From contig SCRO01000023.1 of NCBI GenBank assembly GCA_004298505.1, forward strand, positions 73,033-137,032: DNA of 64,000 bases, given 5' to 3'. This document shows positions 21,192 through 31,614 of this stretch, in pieces. Source of the stretch: Rhodanobacter sp. GTDB taxonomy: Bacteria; Pseudomonadota; Gammaproteobacteria; Xanthomonadales; Rhodanobacteraceae. Position 1 is the stretch's first letter, and each line of letters opens with the position of its first letter. The notes beneath the pieces are model-generated. The model ran no database searches. It had not been told where the DNA came from and saw only the letters and a program-made list of their open reading frames with translations. The position numbers and the translations under genes are program-made.

Positions 21192-21219
21192 TTGACGACT
21201 CAAAGGTTAGTGTTATGGT
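21192..21219 (+). promoter_or_regulatory. Promoter of the ytr-like operon
   Basis: TTGACG (21192-21197) and TATGGT (21214-21219) are 16 bases apart and about 45 bases upstream of the first gene. The -10 lies inside the palindromic operator at 21208-21233. Confidence 0.6.
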
Positions 21220-21233
21220 TAACTACAACACTA
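21208..21233. promoter_or_regulatory. Operator palindrome, probable YtrA/GntR binding site
   Basis: A 26-bp inverted repeat in which 11 of 13 base pairs match. The outer arms TAGTGTT / AACACTA are perfect and the centre GGTTAACT contains GTTAAC. It covers the -10 box of the operon that encodes a GntR-family repressor, so it is well placed for autorepression. Confidence 0.75.
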
Positions 21234-21261
21234 CCATACGGACTCACTAGGGAGATGCGCC

Positions 21262-21600
21262 ATGAACGCATACAAACTGATCGCCGGCGCCGCAGCCGTC
21301 CTGTTCACCGTCGCCAGCCTCAGCGCTGTTACCTGCAACGTCAGGATCCCGCCCGCGGATGGCAGCCAACACGCCATCAAGGTCACCAACCTCGCGCCTG
21401 TCATCGTGCATCCCGGTGCGGCCGAGCGCCGCGCCGCGGCGCTGCTGAGCAACCACGGCAAGCTGGCCTCAGTCACGCTGTCCGCCGGTGCGGATACGTG
21501 CGGTAACGCCGTGCTCCAGCCCTTGGGTGCGCTCGGCTCGCAATTGGTCATGCCCTACTATTCGTTTGGCAAGAAGTTCGCCCGTATCACCAAGGAATAA
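21262..21600 (+). CDS. Small exported protein of unknown function
   Basis: 112 residues, first gene of the ytr-like operon, with ribosome site AGGGAGA. A clear signal peptide (KLIAGAAAVLFTVASLSA) is followed by a mature part of about 90 residues with two cysteines (TCNVRIP and ADTCGNAV) that could form a disulfide. I do not recognise the family. It stops 2 bases before the regulator gene. Being the promoter-proximal gene, it should be the most strongly expressed product when the regulator is relieved. Confidence 0.75.
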   Translation: MNAYKLIAGAAAVLFTVASLSAVTCNVRIPPADGSQHAIKVTNLAPVIVHPGAAERRAAALLSNHGKLASVTLSAGADTCGNAVLQPLGALGSQLVMPYYSFGKKFARITKE

Positions 21601-21602
21601 GC

Positions 21603-21977
21603 ATGACCATCACCTGGAACGACCGCGTCCCGATTTATCGCCAACTGCACCAGCGTGTGGTGGCGATGATCCTGGACGGCGCCTTGAACGAAGGCGACGC
21701 GCTGCCGTCGGTACGCCAGGTCGCCGCGGAGTACCAGATCAATCCGCTGACCGTATCGAAGGCGTATCAGGAACTGGTCGATGAACAACTGGTTGAAAAA
21801 AGGAGGGGTCTGGGCATGTTCGTCATCGAGGGTGCGCACGATGCGCTGCTGAAATCGGAACGCGAGCGTTTCCTGCGCGAGGAATGGCCGGTGCTGTATG
21901 CCCGCCTGCAACGCCTGGGGCTGGATTTGAAGACACTGATGCGCGAAGCGGCCACCCACCCGGAGAATCAGTCATGA
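21603..21977 (+). CDS. GntR-family regulator, YtrA/YhcF subfamily
   Basis: 124 residues: a winged helix-turn-helix (PIYRQLHQRVVAMILDGAL, then PSVRQVAAEYQINPLTVSKA) and a short dimerisation tail with no ligand domain, the mark of the YtrA subfamily. These repressors control linked ABC transporters, often in response to envelope-active peptides. The stop overlaps the start of the ABC ATPase gene (ATGA). The likely operator is the palindrome at 21208-21233. Confidence 0.9.
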   Translation: MTITWNDRVPIYRQLHQRVVAMILDGALNEGDALPSVRQVAAEYQINPLTVSKAYQELVDEQLVEKRRGLGMFVIEGAHDALLKSERERFLREEWPVLYARLQRLGLDLKTLMREAATHPENQS

Positions 21978-22831
21978 GCGCGGTGATTTCAGCCAGTGGC
22001 CTGAGCAAGCAATACAAGACGACGCTGGCGCTGGACCAGGTCAGCTTCCAGATCGAGCCGGGCCGCATCGTGGGTCTGATCGGCCCCAACGGCGCCGGCA
22101 AGACCACCGCGCTGAAGGCGATCCTCGGCCTCACCGATTTCAGCGGCGAGCTGAATGTGCTGGGCTTCGACCCGCGCAAGCAGCGCGACAAGCTGATGGG
22201 CGAGGTGTGCTTCATCGCCGATGTGGCCGTGCTGCCGCGCTGGATCCGGGTTTGCGAAGTAGTCGACTTCGTCGCCCACGTGCACCCGCGCTTCGATCGC
22301 GCCAAATGCGAGGCGTTCCTGGCACGCACCAAACTGCAACCGAATCAGCGCGTGCGGCAGATGTCCAAGGGCATGATCGTGCAACTGCATCTCGCCCTGG
22401 TGATGGCGATCGACGCCAAGTTGCTGATCCTGGACGAACCCACGCTGGGCCTGGACATCCTCTACCGCAAGCAGTTCTACCAGAACCTGCTGGAGGACTA
22501 CTTCGACGAGAACAAGACGATCATCGTCACCACCCACCAGGTCGAGGAAGTCGAGCACATCCTCTCTGACCTGATGTTCATCCGCGACGGCAGGATCGTG
22601 CTCGACGCGGACATGGATGCCGTCGGCGAGCGCTACATCGAGGTGATGGTGAACGCCGACCAGGCCGCCGCCGCGCGTGCACTGAAACCGCTGGACGAAC
22701 GCCAGGTCTTCGGCAAGAGCATTTTTCTGTTTGACGGCGTCGGACGTGCGCAACTGGAAGCCCTGGGCGAAATCCGCCGGCCTTCCATCAGCGACCTGTT
22801 CGTCGCCACCATGAAGGGAACCTACGCATGA
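21974..22831 (+). CDS. ABC transporter ATP-binding protein
   Basis: 285 residues. Walker A is GPNGAGKTTA, the signature region is MSKGMIVQLHLAL (a degenerate C-loop without the canonical LSGGQ), Walker B is LLILDEPTLGLD and the switch His is in VTTHQVEE. The start at 21974 overlaps the regulator stop and has GGAG upstream. It pairs with the permease that begins at its last codons (ATGA). YtrB-like exporters of this kind are linked to bacitracin- or cell-wall-antibiotic response; the actual substrate is unknown. Confidence 0.92.
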   Translation: MSAVISASGLSKQYKTTLALDQVSFQIEPGRIVGLIGPNGAGKTTALKAILGLTDFSGELNVLGFDPRKQRDKLMGEVCFIADVAVLPRWIRVCEVVDFVAHVHPRFDRAKCEAFLARTKLQPNQRVRQMSKGMIVQLHLALVMAIDAKLLILDEPTLGLDILYRKQFYQNLLEDYFDENKTIIVTTHQVEEVEHILSDLMFIRDGRIVLDADMDAVGERYIEVMVNADQAAAARALKPLDERQVFGKSIFLFDGVGRAQLEALGEIRRPSISDLFVATMKGTYA

Positions 22832-23808
22832 AAACCTCTACAGCGAACACCTTGTTCTGGCTGGTCAAGCGCGAGTTCTGGGAACACCGCGGCGGCTTCT
22901 TCTGGGCTCCGGTGGTCACCGGGGGCGTGTTCGTGCTGCTCAACATCATGGGCATCATCACCGGTGAGGTGTTTGGCGCACGGAACGGTTTCAATCTGTC
23001 GTTCGGCGGCAGCCAGAACAACATGCGCCTGCTGAGCCAGGCATTGGACAAGCAGTCGATGGACACCGTCGGCGCTGGCCTGGACATGGTGATGTATTCG
23101 TCCACCATGATCATGGGCATCATCCTCGGCTTCGTGGTCTTCTTCTACTGCCTCGGCGCACTCTACGACGACCGCCGGGATCGCAGCATCCTGTTCTGGA
23201 AATCGCTGCCGATCTCCGATACCGCTACGGTGCTTTCCAAGATTATCTCCGCCACCGTGGTCGCGCCGTTCATCACCGTGATCGCGGGCGCGCTGACCGG
23301 CATCCTGATGCTGCTGATGTTTGCCGCTGCGCTGTCCCTGCATGGGGTGAGCGTGTGGCACCTGCTGAGCCTGTCGCACCCGCTGCAGGTGATCGCCAAC
23401 ATGCTCGGTTCGATCCCGCTGTACCTGCTGTGGGCATTGCCGACTGTGGGCTGGCTGATGCTGTGCTCGGCCTGGGCCCGCAGCAAGCCGTTCCTGTGGG
23501 CGGTGGCGTTGCCGATCGCCGTGGGTATCGTGATCGGCTGGTTCGACCTGCTCGGCACCGTCAACGTGCCCAACAGCTGGTACTGGCGCGACGTCGTCGC
23601 GCGCATCCTGGGCAGCGTGTTCCCGGGTAGCTGGTTCGGCGAGGTCAGCGGGATCGGTGGCCACAACCCGGCCGAGCTCCTGTCCAGCCTGAGTGTGACT
23701 CGCGGCTACACCGCGTTGGCCTCAGCCAACCTCTGGCTCGGCGTGGCAGCCGCCATTGCCATGCTGGCCGGCGCGATCTGGTTTCGCCGCTGGCGCGACG
23801 ACAGCTGA
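22828..23808 (+). CDS. ABC transporter permease
   Basis: 326 residues with about six membrane segments: one near residue 30-50 (FFWAPVVTGGVFVLLNIMG), one near 90-115, a pair near 135-170, two near 200-240 and a last one at the C terminus. It is coupled to the ATPase gene by a 4-base overlap. It resembles ABC-2-type permeases of YtrA-controlled operons. Substrate unknown. Confidence 0.88.
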   Translation: MKTSTANTLFWLVKREFWEHRGGFFWAPVVTGGVFVLLNIMGIITGEVFGARNGFNLSFGGSQNNMRLLSQALDKQSMDTVGAGLDMVMYSSTMIMGIILGFVVFFYCLGALYDDRRDRSILFWKSLPISDTATVLSKIISATVVAPFITVIAGALTGILMLLMFAAALSLHGVSVWHLLSLSHPLQVIANMLGSIPLYLLWALPTVGWLMLCSAWARSKPFLWAVALPIAVGIVIGWFDLLGTVNVPNSWYWRDVVARILGSVFPGSWFGEVSGIGGHNPAELLSSLSVTRGYTALASANLWLGVAAAIAMLAGAIWFRRWRDDS

Positions 23809-23841
23809 CTTCCGGGCGAAGTCGAGATAAAGAGAACAGCC

Positions 23842-23874
23842 ATGAAACCCATCACTTTCAGCACACTCGCGTGA
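23842..23874 (+). pseudogene. Possible 5' stump of a lost operon gene
   Basis: Just after the permease an AAAGAGAAC ribosome-site-like sequence precedes ATG and only ten codons (MKPITFSTLA), then TGA. The peptide looks like the first part of a signal peptide. I suspect a secreted or membrane protein of the operon whose body was deleted; the REP pair that follows may mark the break. This is inference. Confidence 0.35.
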
Positions 23875-23980
23875 CTCCGACTGCTGCCACGATGGATCCA
23901 GCCAACCACGGCCCGCTTGCACGATGTAGTGCGTGGCGTAGACGCAGCCGGCGAAGCCCCGATCCCGATGCAGGAGACCG

Positions 23981-24050
23981 CTTGCGGGCGATGCGCTCGA
24001 TCTACGGACATGCACCAGCGCAACGGCATCGCCCGCAAGTGAGCTCCTAC
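23981..24050. repeat. REP-like inverted pair
   Basis: CTTGCGGGCGATGC (23981-23994) and GCATCGCCCGCAAG (24026-24039) are perfect 14-base inverted copies. The right copy continues to GAGCTCCTAC, the REP tail also seen at 18012-18036. Such pairs arise from the RAYT/REP system, but no RAYT transposase gene is in the window. It sits between convergent genes and can fold as a terminator. Confidence 0.8.
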
Positions 24051-24063
24051 GGGAAGCTTCTTG

Positions 24064-25443
24064 TCAGCCGTGGATACCACCACGGGTCAGCGTCATCGGA
24101 TCGAGCAGCTTCTTCAACTCATCCTTCGACAACCCAGTGGTTTCCAGCGCCACGTCCATGATCGGCCGATGTTCCTTGTAGGCTTGCTTCGCCGTTGCGG
24201 CGCCTTTCTCGTAACCGATCACGGGATTGAGCGCGGTCACCAGGATCGGGTTCATCGCCAGTGCCTCGGCCACGCGCTCCTTGTTGACCGTGAATCCCGC
24301 GATGGCATTGTCCGCCAGCAGCACGCTGGCGTTGCCAAGGATTTCAATTGACTGCAGCAGGTTGTGCGCGATCAGCGGCAGCATCACGTTGAGTTGGAAG
24401 TTGCCGGACTGGCCGGCAATGGTGATCGACGCATCGTTGCCGATGACTTGCGCGGCGACCATGACGACGGCCTCCGGAATCACCGGATTGACCTTGCCCG
24501 GCATGATTGACGATCCCGGCTGCAAGGCTGGCAGCGCGATCTCGCCCAGGCCGGCGAGCGGGCCGGAATTCATCCAGCGCAGGTCGTTGGCGATCTTCAT
24601 CAGCGCCACCGCCAGCGTCTTCACGGCCCCGGACAATTCCACCGCCGCGTCCTGTGCGGCCATGCCTTCGAAATAATTTTCCGCCGACTCGAACTTCGCT
24701 CCGGTCAGCTTCCTCAATTGCGCTGCCATCGCCGGACCGAACCTGGGATCGGCATTGATCCCGGTGCCCACCGCGGTACCACCCTGTGGCAACCGGCACA
24801 TCCGCTTCAGCGCATCTTCGATGCGCTCGATCGACGCGCCGATCTGTGCCGACCAGCCGGACAGCTCCTGCCCGAAGGTGATCGGCATCGCGTCCATCAG
24901 ATGCGTGCGACCGGTTTTCGGCGTGTTCTTCAATTCCCGCGCACGTTTGTCGATGGCCTTCCTTAGATGCTTCAGCGCCGGCAGCAAGTGCTCGCTGGTC
25001 GTCAGCGTGGCGCTGACGTGGATCGCGGTGGGTATCACGTCGTTCGAGCTCTGCCCGTAATTGACGTGGTCGTTCGGGTGCACCTTCGCGCCCGCCGCCA
25101 CCGCGAGGTGCGCGATCACCTCGTTCGCGTTCATGTTGGTGCTGGTGCCCGAACCGGTCTGGAAGATATCGATTGGAAACTGCGCGTCGTACTGTCCATC
25201 GGCCACGGCCATCGACGCCTTGCGGATCGCCGCCGCCTGATTCTTCTTCAGATGACCCATCGACAGGTTGACCTCGGCCGCCGCGGCCTTGATCAGGCCC
25301 AGTGCGCGGATGAACTGGCGCGGCAGGTGCAGGCCGGAGATCGGGAAGTTGTCGATCGCGCGCTGGGTCTGCGCGCCGTACAGCGCATCGCCGGGTACCT
25401 TCAATTCACCCATGCTGTCGTGCTCGATGCGATAAATAGCCAT
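24064..25443 (-). CDS. fumC: Class II fumarate hydratase
   Basis: 459 residues. Class II fumarase of the fumarase/aspartase superfamily: signature GSSIMPGKVNP, substrate residues in TGSGTSTNMNANEV, SSNDVIPTA and GRTHLMDA. Oxygen-stable, without Fe-S cluster, it hydrates fumarate to malate in the TCA cycle. The N terminus MAIYRIEHDSMGELKVP is normal. It is divergent from purB, another member of the same superfamily, with 170 bases between them. Confidence 0.96.
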   Translation of the reverse strand: MAIYRIEHDSMGELKVPGDALYGAQTQRAIDNFPISGLHLPRQFIRALGLIKAAAAEVNLSMGHLKKNQAAAIRKASMAVADGQYDAQFPIDIFQTGSGTSTNMNANEVIAHLAVAAGAKVHPNDHVNYGQSSNDVIPTAIHVSATLTTSEHLLPALKHLRKAIDKRARELKNTPKTGRTHLMDAMPITFGQELSGWSAQIGASIERIEDALKRMCRLPQGGTAVGTGINADPRFGPAMAAQLRKLTGAKFESAENYFEGMAAQDAAVELSGAVKTLAVALMKIANDLRWMNSGPLAGLGEIALPALQPGSSIMPGKVNPVIPEAVVMVAAQVIGNDASITIAGQSGNFQLNVMLPLIAHNLLQSIEILGNASVLLADNAIAGFTVNKERVAEALAMNPILVTALNPVIGYEKGAATAKQAYKEHRPIMDVALETTGLSKDELKKLLDPMTLTRGGIHG

Positions 25444-25595
25444 GCGCCGTGATCCTGTAGGTTGGGGGAAGACAAGTATGTTGGGAAAAGACAGCTTTTC
25501 AAAATAAGCCTGATCTGCGGCAATTCAAGAGCTGGCGCCGGTTTGGCACGCTCCGACGGTTGGCGACCGCCGTTGTAGAATGCGCGATTCCCTGA

Positions 25596-26981
<1,386 letters not shown>

Positions 26982-27078
26982 GTGCCTGCTGCCCACCATC
27001 ACGCAGCATGAACAAAAGCGGCCGACGTCCCTGGATGTAATCAAGAAACAGGTTATCGGGGGAAGCCGAAAGCCGCAC

Positions 27079-28020
27079 TCACTCGACCTCGTCGGAGCCT
27101 TCGTTGACCCCTTCGAACAGGAAGGTCGACAGGTAGCGTTCACCGGTATCGGGCAGCATGGCCAGCAGCACCGAGCCTTCGGGCGCATCCTTGGCCACCT
27201 CCAGCGCAGCGGCCAGCGTGCCTCCGGCCGAAATGCCGACGAAGATGCCTTCTTTCTGCGCCAGCGCACGTGAGGTGTCGCGGGCCACCACATCGTCGAC
27301 CAGCACGATCTGCTTGACGATGTCGCGGTTGAGCACGCCCGGCACGAAGTCCGGGGTCCAGCCCTGGATCTTGTGCGGCTGCCACTGCTTGCCCGAGAGC
27401 AGTGCAGCCCCTACCGGTTCGCTGGCAACCACCTGCACCTCCGGGCGCGCTACTTTCAATACTTCGCCCACGCCAGTCAGGGTGCCGCCGGTACCCCAGC
27501 CACTCACGAAGTAGTCCAGCCGGCGCCCGGCGAAATCGATCAGGATCTCTGCCGCGGTGGTATTGCGATGATAGGCAGGATTCGCCTCGTTCTCGAACTG
27601 GTCGGCGAGGAACCAGCCGTGCTTCTTTGCCAGTTCCGCCGCCTTGACCACCATCGCGGTGCCGCGACCGGCCGCGGGGGTCAACACGACCTTGCCGCCG
27701 TAGGCACGGATCAGCTTGCGCCGTTCGACGGAGAAGGATTCGGTCATCACCGCCACGAACGGATAGCCGCGCGCCGCGCACACTGCCGCCAGGGCCACGC
27801 CGGTATTGCCCGAGGTGGCTTCGACCACGGTCTGTCCGGGTTTCAGTACACCGCGCTGTTCCGCGTCCAGGATGATTGCGAGCGCGAGTCGATCCTTGAC
27901 CGAGCCTGCCGGGTTGAACGCCTCTACCTTCACGTAGACCGTTACGTGTTGCGGCGCCAGGCGGTGCAGTTTCACGACCGGCGTATTGCCGATCGTGTCG
28001 AGGATGCTGTCGTAGATCAT
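27079..28020 (-). CDS. Cysteine synthase (O-acetylserine sulfhydrylase)
   Basis: 313 residues. The PLP lysine is in NPAGSVKDRLA, the substrate loop is TSGNTG and the phosphate loop is GTGGTLTG. It makes cysteine from O-acetylserine and sulfide. The start at 28020 has a strong AGGAG site. It resembles CysK more than CysM, but the distinction is not safe by eye. It is followed upstream by cysG and a divergent cysB-like gene, so the cluster is devoted to sulfur assimilation. Confidence 0.93.
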   Translation of the reverse strand: MIYDSILDTIGNTPVVKLHRLAPQHVTVYVKVEAFNPAGSVKDRLALAIILDAEQRGVLKPGQTVVEATSGNTGVALAAVCAARGYPFVAVMTESFSVERRKLIRAYGGKVVLTPAAGRGTAMVVKAAELAKKHGWFLADQFENEANPAYHRNTTAAEILIDFAGRRLDYFVSGWGTGGTLTGVGEVLKVARPEVQVVASEPVGAALLSGKQWQPHKIQGWTPDFVPGVLNRDIVKQIVLVDDVVARDTSRALAQKEGIFVGISAGGTLAAALEVAKDAPEGSVLLAMLPDTGERYLSTFLFEGVNEGSDEVE

Positions 28021-28100
28021 AAGTATCTCCTTGCAGGAACAGAAAGTGGAAGATCGACCGGCGCACAAACGAACCGATCATGCGCCGAAGCGCGGATAAC

Positions 28101-29594
28101 TCAACACGCCAGGCGATGGATTGCCTCAAGCAGTCCCTCACGGGCGGCCACGCCGGACGCCTTCGACATGATCGGCGCGCCGGCATGCAACTCATGCACG
28201 GAGGCGCCCAGCGGTGGCGCGCCAAACCACGCCAGCGATGGCGCCAATGAAGCCACCTCGCCAAGGATCAGCAAGGCCGGCGAGTGCACCGCATGTGCCG
28301 CTGCGCGCTCGGCGAGGTTGCCCAGCGTCCCGATGACCACACGCTGGTCCGTACGGGAGCCGTTCTCGATCAGGGCGAACGGCGTCGAGGCAGCGCGGCC
28401 ATGCTCGATCAGGCGTGTCTGCAGCGTACCCAGTTCACCCACGCCCATGTAGATCGCCAGCGTCTGCCGCTCCTGTGCCAGCGCGGCCCAGTCCGGCACG
28501 TCGCGCGATGCCTGGCAATGTGCCGTGACCAGGCGCACCGATTGCGCATGATCACGATGCGTCAGAGGCACGCCGGCGTAGGCCGCGCAGGCCACGGCCG
28601 CGGTGATGCCGGGAACCACTTCATAGGGAATCCCGTTGGCACGCAGGAACTGCAGTTCCTCGCCGCCACGACCAAACACGAACGGGTCGCCGCCTTTCAG
28701 CCGCACCACGCGCCTGCCCGCCCGCGCGTGCTCCAGCAGCAATGCGTGGATATCGTCCTGGGTCGTGCGCTGACATCCGGCTTGCTTGCCGACTTCGACC
28801 CGCGCGGCATCGCGCCGCGCCAGCGCAAGCACACCAGCGCCGACTAGTCGGTCATGCAGGATCACGTCGGCCTCGTTCAACGCGCGCAGCGCGCGCAACG
28901 TCAGCAACCCCGGGTCGCCGGGCCCCGCGCCGACCAGCACTACCGAGCCGGCAGCCGGTAGCGGAGAAGTGGACAAGGCATGCTCGGCGACGGCCAACGC
29001 CTCGTCGGGGCGACCTTGCCGCAGCAATGCAGCGACCGGGCCGGCCAGCAGGCTCTCGTAAAAGCCGCGCCGCGCCGCCAGGTCGGGCAGGTGCATCCGG
29101 ATGCGTTTGCGCAACCGCGCCATCAACGTGGCCAGCGCTCCCAACGAGTGATCGAGCAGGCTTTCCAACCGCTCGCGCAGCAGCCGCGTCAGCATCGGTG
29201 CCTCGCCGCCACTGGAGATAGCGATGGTCAACGGCGCGCGGTCGATCAGCGCCGGCACGTGGAAACTCGACAGCGCCGCATCGTCGACCACATTGACGAA
29301 GATCCGCCGTAGCTCCGCGAGGGTGGCGACCAGCGTGTTCATGTCGCGATCGGAGGTGGCCGCCACCACCAGCCATACCCGCTCCAGCCAACTCTCCTGA
29401 AACGGGTCGGAACGGTGCGCGATGCGCCCCTGCCGGGCCCACTGCTGCAACCGCGGGGTCAAGGTGCCCGCGTTCACGGTTACCTGCGCCTGCGCCTCCA
29501 GCAAGGCGGCGACCTTGCGTTCGGCCACGGCACCTCCGCCAACCACCAGCACGGCGCGCTGCGACAACGAGGCAAAGATCGGATAGAGCTTCAT
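28101..29594 (-). CDS. cysG: Siroheme synthase CysG (trifunctional)
   Basis: 497 residues. The N-terminal third is the precorrin-2 dehydrogenase/ferrochelatase domain ([18 protein letters not shown]). The rest is uroporphyrinogen-III C-methyltransferase with [20 protein letters not shown] and [15 protein letters not shown]. It makes siroheme for sulfite reductase. The start at 29594 gives [15 protein letters not shown]; the frame extends upstream without conservation. It lies beside cysteine synthase and cysB, in line with a role in sulfate reduction. Confidence 0.95.
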   Translation of the reverse strand: MKLYPIFASLSQRAVLVVGGGAVAERKVAALLEAQAQVTVNAGTLTPRLQQWARQGRIAHRSDPFQESWLERVWLVVAATSDRDMNTLVATLAELRRIFVNVVDDAALSSFHVPALIDRAPLTIAISSGGEAPMLTRLLRERLESLLDHSLGALATLMARLRKRIRMHLPDLAARRGFYESLLAGPVAALLRQGRPDEALAVAEHALSTSPLPAAGSVVLVGAGPGDPGLLTLRALRALNEADVILHDRLVGAGVLALARRDAARVEVGKQAGCQRTTQDDIHALLLEHARAGRRVVRLKGGDPFVFGRGGEELQFLRANGIPYEVVPGITAAVACAAYAGVPLTHRDHAQSVRLVTAHCQASRDVPDWAALAQERQTLAIYMGVGELGTLQTRLIEHGRAASTPFALIENGSRTDQRVVIGTLGNLAERAAAHAVHSPALLILGEVASLAPSLAWFGAPPLGASVHELHAGAPIMSKASGVAAREGLLEAIHRLAC

Positions 29595-29894
29595 GCGACG
29601 AACCTGGGCTTGAACGGAATGGCTGCCTCGACACGCTACGAAGGCCATGATATTCACGCAAATGATTTCACGCAGCACGTATATGCCAACACGGCATTAG
29701 TCAGGAAACATTTGACATATTTACCGAATAGACGTATAGACGTCCACATATGATAGCTTTCGGAAACCTCGATTCAGCCGGCAAGATCGGTCTATCGACG
29801 CCCCACCACGCCAGGCGAGCGCGTCTCATGCGATGTATGCGCAACAGTTCCGCACATCCATGCCCCGACCACGAATGCCCACGGACCGCCCACC
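29595..29894. other. cysG-cysB divergent control region
   Basis: 300 bases without a gene and locally AT-rich (29670-29760), unlike the rest of the window. It contains the cysB promoter and should also hold the cysG promoter and CysB sites. A tandem ATAGACGT-ATAGACGT lies at 29728-29743. Confidence 0.5.
29712..29740 (+). promoter_or_regulatory. Strong sigma-70 promoter for the cysB-like gene
   Basis: TTGACA (29712-29717), a 17-base spacer and TATAGA (29735-29740), almost consensus. It leaves a leader of about 150 bases before the ATG at 29895. The -10 lies in a direct repeat of ATAGACGT, a possible regulator site. Confidence 0.75.
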
Positions 29895-30890
29895 ATGACG
29901 CTCGCTCAATTGCGCTACCTCATTGCCATCGCCGACTCCGGCCTCAACATCACGCTGGCCGCCGGGCGCGTGCATGCCACCCAACCGGGCCTGAGCAAGC
30001 AGCTCAGGCAGCTTGAGGACGAGCTGGGCTTCCAGCTGTTCGTGCGCAAGGGCAAAAGCCTGGATGCGATAACGCACGCCGGCGAACAGGTGATCGAACG
30101 CGCACGCGTCATCCTGGCCGAGGCCACCAACATCCGTTCCATCGCCGCGAACCTGCGCAACGAGTCCCGCGGCGAGCTGCGCATCGCCACCACGCATACC
30201 CAGGCACGATTTGCCCTGCCCGCGGCCATTGCCGCGCTCAATGCAAGCCATCCGCAAGTCAGCGTGCATCTGGAACCCACCCGCGATGCCGATGTACTGG
30301 CCCGACTGGAGGCGGGCCAGGTCGATCTGGCCATCATCAGCAGCACCGGCGCCGCACCCACCTCGGGTATCGCGTTGCCCGCCTATTATTGGCAACGGGT
30401 GATTGTCACGCCGAGTGGGCATGCGCTGGCCGGGCGCGCGAGGCCGCCGAGCCTGACCGAATTGGCGGCCTTGCCGCTGATCAGCTACGACTCGTCGCTA
30501 CGGCCCGAGTCATCCCTGCGCCAGGCCTTCGAAGCAGTCGGCCTGACCCCGCAGATCGCAATGACCGCTGGCGACGCCGACCTGATCAAGACCTACGTGC
30601 GTGCCGGCATGGGGGTAGGCATTCTGGCCGAGATGGCGGTGCGCGACGACGACGCCGACCTGGATGCGCTGCCCGCCGATCACCTGTTCGCGCCATGCAC
30701 CACCTGGATCGTGCTGCGCCGGGACAGCGTGCTGCGCGAATATACGCTGGCGTTCATCGAGTTTTTCGCACCGCATCTCGGTCGGCGCGAGGTGGCCAGG
30801 CTGATGGCCGGGGATCAAACCAATGCAGCGTGGGCCAACGTACCGCATTGGCACGGCCGGCACGCGCCGTCAAGGATACAAGTCGCCTGA
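29895..30890 (+). CDS. cysB: LysR-family regulator CysB
   Basis: 331 residues. The N terminus MTLAQLRYLIAIADSGLNIT and the helix-turn-helix VHATQPGLSKQLRQLEDELG match the CysB/Cbl group, and the effector domain begins with RGELRIATTHTQARFALP. CysB activates sulfate assimilation with O-acetylserine or N-acetylserine as inducer. It is divergent from cysG and cysteine synthase, its expected targets. Cbl is an alternative name, but the location favours CysB. Confidence 0.92.
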   Translation: MTLAQLRYLIAIADSGLNITLAAGRVHATQPGLSKQLRQLEDELGFQLFVRKGKSLDAITHAGEQVIERARVILAEATNIRSIAANLRNESRGELRIATTHTQARFALPAAIAALNASHPQVSVHLEPTRDADVLARLEAGQVDLAIISSTGAAPTSGIALPAYYWQRVIVTPSGHALAGRARPPSLTELAALPLISYDSSLRPESSLRQAFEAVGLTPQIAMTAGDADLIKTYVRAGMGVGILAEMAVRDDDADLDALPADHLFAPCTTWIVLRRDSVLREYTLAFIEFFAPHLGRREVARLMAGDQTNAAWANVPHWHGRHAPSRIQVA

Positions 30891-30962
30891 CAAGTTGCCA
30901 CCAAACGAAAGTGAGATCCGCGAAGCGGGTCAGGGACACTCAAGCAATCCGAGGGTTCGCAA

Positions 30963-31595
30963 TCACTGCTCTCCACGATGCCTTTCCACCAACACCGCCA
31001 CCATATTCCTCAGCGACAGGCCGCGCGCGCGCAACGCCACGGTGAGATGGAACACCAGATCCGCCGCCTCGCCCAGCAATTCCTCATCCCCTTGCACCAC
31101 GGCCGCCAATGCCGTCTCCACGCCCTCTTCGCCCACCTTTTGTGCGATACGGCGTATGCCGCCTGCAAACAGTTTGGTGGTGTAGCTGCCTTCGGGCCGC
31201 TCGGCGTGGCGTTGTGCGACCAGCGCATCGAGCTCAGCCAGAAACCCCAGCGGGGGGCGTACCTCGGCACTGTCGCCGAAGCAGCTGGTGGTACCGGTGT
31301 GGCAGGTGGGGCCGTGCGGGTCGGCCTGGATCAGCAAGGTGTCGGCGTCGCAATCGACGCGGATCGACTTCAGGGCCAGCACGTGACCGGAGACCTCACC
31401 CTTGGTCCACAGACGCTGCTTGCTGCGGCTGTAGAAAGTGACGTGACCGCTGGCACGGGTCTGTGCCAGCGCGTCGGGATTCATGTAGCCGAGCATCAGC
31501 ACTTCGCCACTAAGCCAGTGCTGCACGATCGCCGGCAGCAGACCGTCGCCCTTGGCCCAGTCGAGGCGACTTGTATCGGTGTTGGAATCAGTCAT
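30963..31595 (-). CDS. hisI: Phosphoribosyl-AMP cyclohydrolase / phosphoribosyl-ATP pyrophosphatase
   Basis: 210 residues, bifunctional HisIE. The N-terminal cyclohydrolase has [17 protein letters not shown] and the metal site [20 protein letters not shown]; the C-terminal pyrophosphatase has [13 protein letters not shown] and [14 protein letters not shown]. It performs steps 2 and 3 of histidine synthesis. The start at 31595 has AAGGAAA upstream and follows hisF by 19 bases. It is the last gene of the his operon. Confidence 0.95.
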   Translation of the reverse strand: MTDSNTDTSRLDWAKGDGLLPAIVQHWLSGEVLMLGYMNPDALAQTRASGHVTFYSRSKQRLWTKGEVSGHVLALKSIRVDCDADTLLIQADPHGPTCHTGTTSCFGDSAEVRPPLGFLAELDALVAQRHAERPEGSYTTKLFAGGIRRIAQKVGEEGVETALAAVVQGDEELLGEAADLVFHLTVALRARGLSLRNMVAVLVERHRGEQ

Positions 31596-31614
31596 GTCCG
31601 TATTTCCTTGAGAC

